Of a DNA stretch of 64,000 bases, positions 61,256 to 64,000 are shown piece after piece. The position numbers were made by a program, and so were the translations under genes. Below the pieces are notes generated by a model. The model had not been told where the DNA came from and did not search any database. It worked only from the letters and a program-made list of their open reading frames with translations. This DNA comes from Telopea speciosissima (Eukaryota; Streptophyta; Magnoliopsida; Proteales; Proteaceae). Each line of letters begins with the position of its first letter. Within the stretch, counting starts at the first letter, position 1. Location: assembly GCF_018873765.1 (NCBI RefSeq), contig NC_057925.1:58726970-58790969 (forward strand), given 5' to 3'.

Positions 61256-62894
61256 CTCCAGCGGCAGCAGCCCGTACTCATTGCATGATGAATCAGAAGC
61301 TAATGCTGTTTATACGTATTAAATCATGTACATTTTTCTCTTGCACAGTGTCATTCTCCTCTTGTCCAGTTTCCATCACATATGTGCTTCAACTTTTAAT
61401 GTATTTCATTCCTGGAGTTGTTTTATCCCTTGGAAGCATTTGAAATCCATTCGTGTCTGAACCCTTTCCCCGGCTTGTACAACATGAATGTATCTTTGAT
61501 CACTTGAATTTACTAGGCTGGGAAGTGATCCAAGAGAAGGTGAGTGACAGTGGGAGTTCCAACAACTTTGATTAAGTCTGAAGTCCAAAACACCAGCTTT
61601 CATCAAACAGTTGCTTACTTCATTGAAAACTTAACACATTCAATGCTTTTAAGCTTCCATGACAGTCCAACGGATAATTCACATTGCAGAGAAAAGGCAT
61701 CTACTTTGTTTTCTGGAGGGATTATTAAATCCCTCATCATGCAAAGAACATTCATAGCCCACCCATTTATCCATTGAACAAGGATAGAGGTTTATGGTAT
61801 TTACATTTATAGTTTGTACATGGAATGTGAGGCATTTTGCAAGTATTGAATTGGATAGACTTTTTAATAAAAATCATTCAATTCAGTGTCATTTAGCTGT
61901 TTCTGTACTATTACTATGGAATTGTACCATTTTCATCAAAGAGAGTTTGTCCTTTCTATCAAAGAAAATTACAAAGAAAAAGAAAGAATAACAACTTAAA
62001 TATTTTTGGAGTCCACCATGAATGCTCTTTGATTTTTAGTTTTTTTTTTTTTTAAATCATTTTAAAAAATCTTTTAGTCTGTAAAATAACAAAAAAATCA
62101 ATGAATCTCACCTCTTATATCTAGATTTACGATACTTTTGAATAAAAAAGATCTAAAAGATCAAAGATTTATGATTCTTCTTCTCCTCAATTCCATTTTC
62201 TAAGGTTTCGATAAAATCCCGCCAATCTCTGATCAATTCCAATTCCATGTCTGATTTAGGCTTTAAAACCTTGAGTGGGAACCATTTTAAAAAAAATGGG
62301 AATCAGTTCAATTGAGTCAGCCCATTCAGATCAAAATTGGTCATGATCAATCCTGATTTTGTATATTCTGGGGGGACCGATTCTAGGGTTTTTGGGAACT
62401 AATTCGACCTAGATTCCAAGTTTAAGTTCAAGATTCCACTTTCTTGTCATTTTGAATGTGGACCGTAGATCATACTTCAGCATACGAGATTCAATCCACA
62501 TCAGGCACACACCAGTCATCCTCAAACGATGAAATGCGGCCGCTCCCGCCAGTCCGCCACCACCGATGAAGTGGTCTTTACGCCGTTGGCGTGAATTCTC
62601 GACTACTCTCTACCATTCATCGGGCTCCGATCATCGCACACGTGTAATATTCTATTACGTCTTCCTCTATACTTCCAAAGATCCAATCTCAAGGCATTTG
62701 AAGCCACAAATCATTTAGATTCAAGTGGGCCCCACGAGAATCTTTGTGCTAGAAGCCTGGAACGGATTCTTCTTCTATTTCTTCCTTCTAAGTTACGAAC
62801 TCTGTAGCTCTGAAGCATCGTCTCTTCTTTGCAGTTGTTCAGTGTCTTCAGAGCATGTCTGTGAGCTTAGGAATCTGAACTACTGTCTGCTAAA
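61256..62894. other. Spacer between the CHORD-like gene and CTPA
   Basis: The first part is the likely 3' UTR of the upstream gene. The last 250-350 bases, GC-richer from about 62525, are the likely promoter and leader of the CTPA gene. No other gene is recognised. Confidence 0.5.
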
Positions 62895-63766
62895 ATGGAA
62901 GCTCTGTGCCCTAAACTGGATCTCAATGCCCCTCGTATCTCCTCCATTCCTTGCAAATGTTCATCAACTAGGCTTGGATCTTTTGATTCATACCGGTTTT
63001 CTTGCTTAATCTCCAAGAGTCGGAGGAGATCGTTTGTTCCCAGTCCATTGAAGTTCGGTGGATTTAGGATTTGTTCTGAGAAAAGGTGTCTCGATAGGGA
63101 TTATGAAGTTGTTGAAGTTAAGAGGGATGAATTGGATCGAAGTTTGATTGAATCAGTTGGAAGAAGCTTTTTTAGTTTTGCTGCTGCGGTAACTGCTGTT
63201 ATTTCTGTCTGTTGTGATTCTCCTGCTCTTGCTGAGTCTCTCACTGTTGCTTTCCCCGTTTCTCGAGCTCGTGAGGTAGTGCATTTAATTACTTAACTTT
63301 TTCTCTTAGTGTGATTAATCGCTTCTGCGTTAAATTGGTTGATTGTAATGACTATATACCTTGAATTTAATATGAACTGTTGGAGAATGTAAATTTCTTG
63401 TTGGTTATGTGGTTATGGTCAGGTAAATACCGTTCAGAGGACTCTTGTTGAGGCATGGGGCTTGATACGAGAAAGCTTCGTAGATCCAACTTTTAATCAT
63501 CAAGGTAACCAGACACCACCAAATATCTTCTTGTCGTACACCGTCTTTCTTCTTCTTCCTCTCTCTTAATTTATTTTGTATAGAGAAACTCAAATCAAGA
63601 AGTACAGAAAGAATCTGTTCGTTTGACATATGTAGACTGGGACCTGAAACTGCAACAAACAATGGTGGAGATGTTTCCATTGAGATCAGCGGATGCAGCA
63701 TATAGCAAGATCAGGGGAATGCTTTCCACTCTTGGTGATCCCTTTACCCGGATTATAAGCCCAAAG
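62895..63766 (+). CDS. CTPA2: Carboxyl-terminal processing protease, chloroplast (5' part only)
   Basis: CtpA is a thylakoid-lumen serine protease that removes the C-terminal extension of the photosystem II D1 precursor. Three exons are in view, 62895-63275, 63423-63504 and 63636-63766, with GT-AG introns and consistent phases, giving the first 198 residues. Residues 1 to about 110 look like a bipartite transit peptide: a Ser/Arg-rich stromal part, then SFFSFAAAVTAVISVCCDSP with ALAES, a lumen-targeting signal. The mature N-terminus is diagnostic: TVQRTLVEAWGLIRESFVDP, then DWDLKLQQTMVEMFPLRSAD and MLSTLGDPFTRIISPK. The PDZ domain and the Ser/Lys catalytic pair should lie beyond 64000. The symbol follows the best remembered match, Arabidopsis CTPA2; CTPA1 or CTPA3 are alternatives. 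Confidence 0.9.
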
Positions 63767-64000
63767 GTTTGTGGAATTAGCTAGTCTGTATACTTAATTG
63801 ACTCAAACAAAGATGGAGATAGTTGTAAGGGCGAAGCGGAAAGGTGACTTGACCATAAAAGTTATATTTGATCTTGCCCATCCCTTTTTCCTTTTTGTAA
63901 GGGCACAATTGATTTCTTTTTTCCTTCCCTGATTTATTTGTTTTTTCTCTCCTAACCATTGCACTTTTATTTTTTTTCTTTTTCTAACTATGACCTTTTT

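Overview
The window is nuclear DNA from a flowering plant, most likely a eudicot. The genes are rich in introns, the spacers are AT-rich, and CT/GA and poly-A/T tracts are frequent. Five host genes could be rebuilt exon by exon: GINS subunit PSF1 (+, 2695-13019), a WIP-family C2H2 zinc-finger transcription factor close to NTT/WIP2 (+, 25026-27105), a ZIP-family zinc transporter matching ZTP29 (-, 55563-41578, 12 coding exons), a 145-residue plant protein with a CHORD-like Cys/His pattern (+, 59854-61255), and the 5' third of a thylakoid carboxyl-terminal processing protease, CTPA (+, from 62895, running off the right edge). Exon phases agree at every junction. I recalled the family sequences from memory and did not search a database.

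Layout: 1-2300 holds repeat debris, including a Mutator-like relic. PSF1 follows, with a perfect E2F-type site about 390 bp upstream of its ATG. PSF1 intron 2 contains a decayed tandem copy of exon 2 and a young antisense Ty1-copia element (4524-10675) with 5-bp target duplications. From 13020 to about 24100 I find no gene, only tandem duplications, microsatellites and a 729-bp Mutator-like non-autonomous element related in inverted orientation to the relic at the left edge. The WIP gene has a CT-rich leader. From 27.1 to 41.5 kb there is no gene, but there are several short transposons with readable ends: a hairpin MITE, a retroposed copy with 11-bp target duplications, a long-TIR MITE and a hAT-like unit containing an RNase H remnant. 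ZTP29 is spread over 14 kb because its introns carry a TRIM-like LTR unit, a solo LTR, an intact SINE, a diverged direct duplication and a perfect 43-bp-arm hairpin insertion. The interval 55.6-59.8 kb holds a LINE reverse-transcriptase relic and a hAT MITE with perfect 8-bp target duplications.

The genes do not form a pathway. They cover DNA replication, transcription control, zinc transport, a possible zinc-binding protein and photosystem II maturation, as expected from an ordinary euchromatic stretch. I see no convincing new multi-gene system. The most unusual structures are the hairpin insertion in the last ZTP29 intron, the PSF1 exon duplication, the TRIM-like unit with a 166-bp core, and the split CHORD-like protein.
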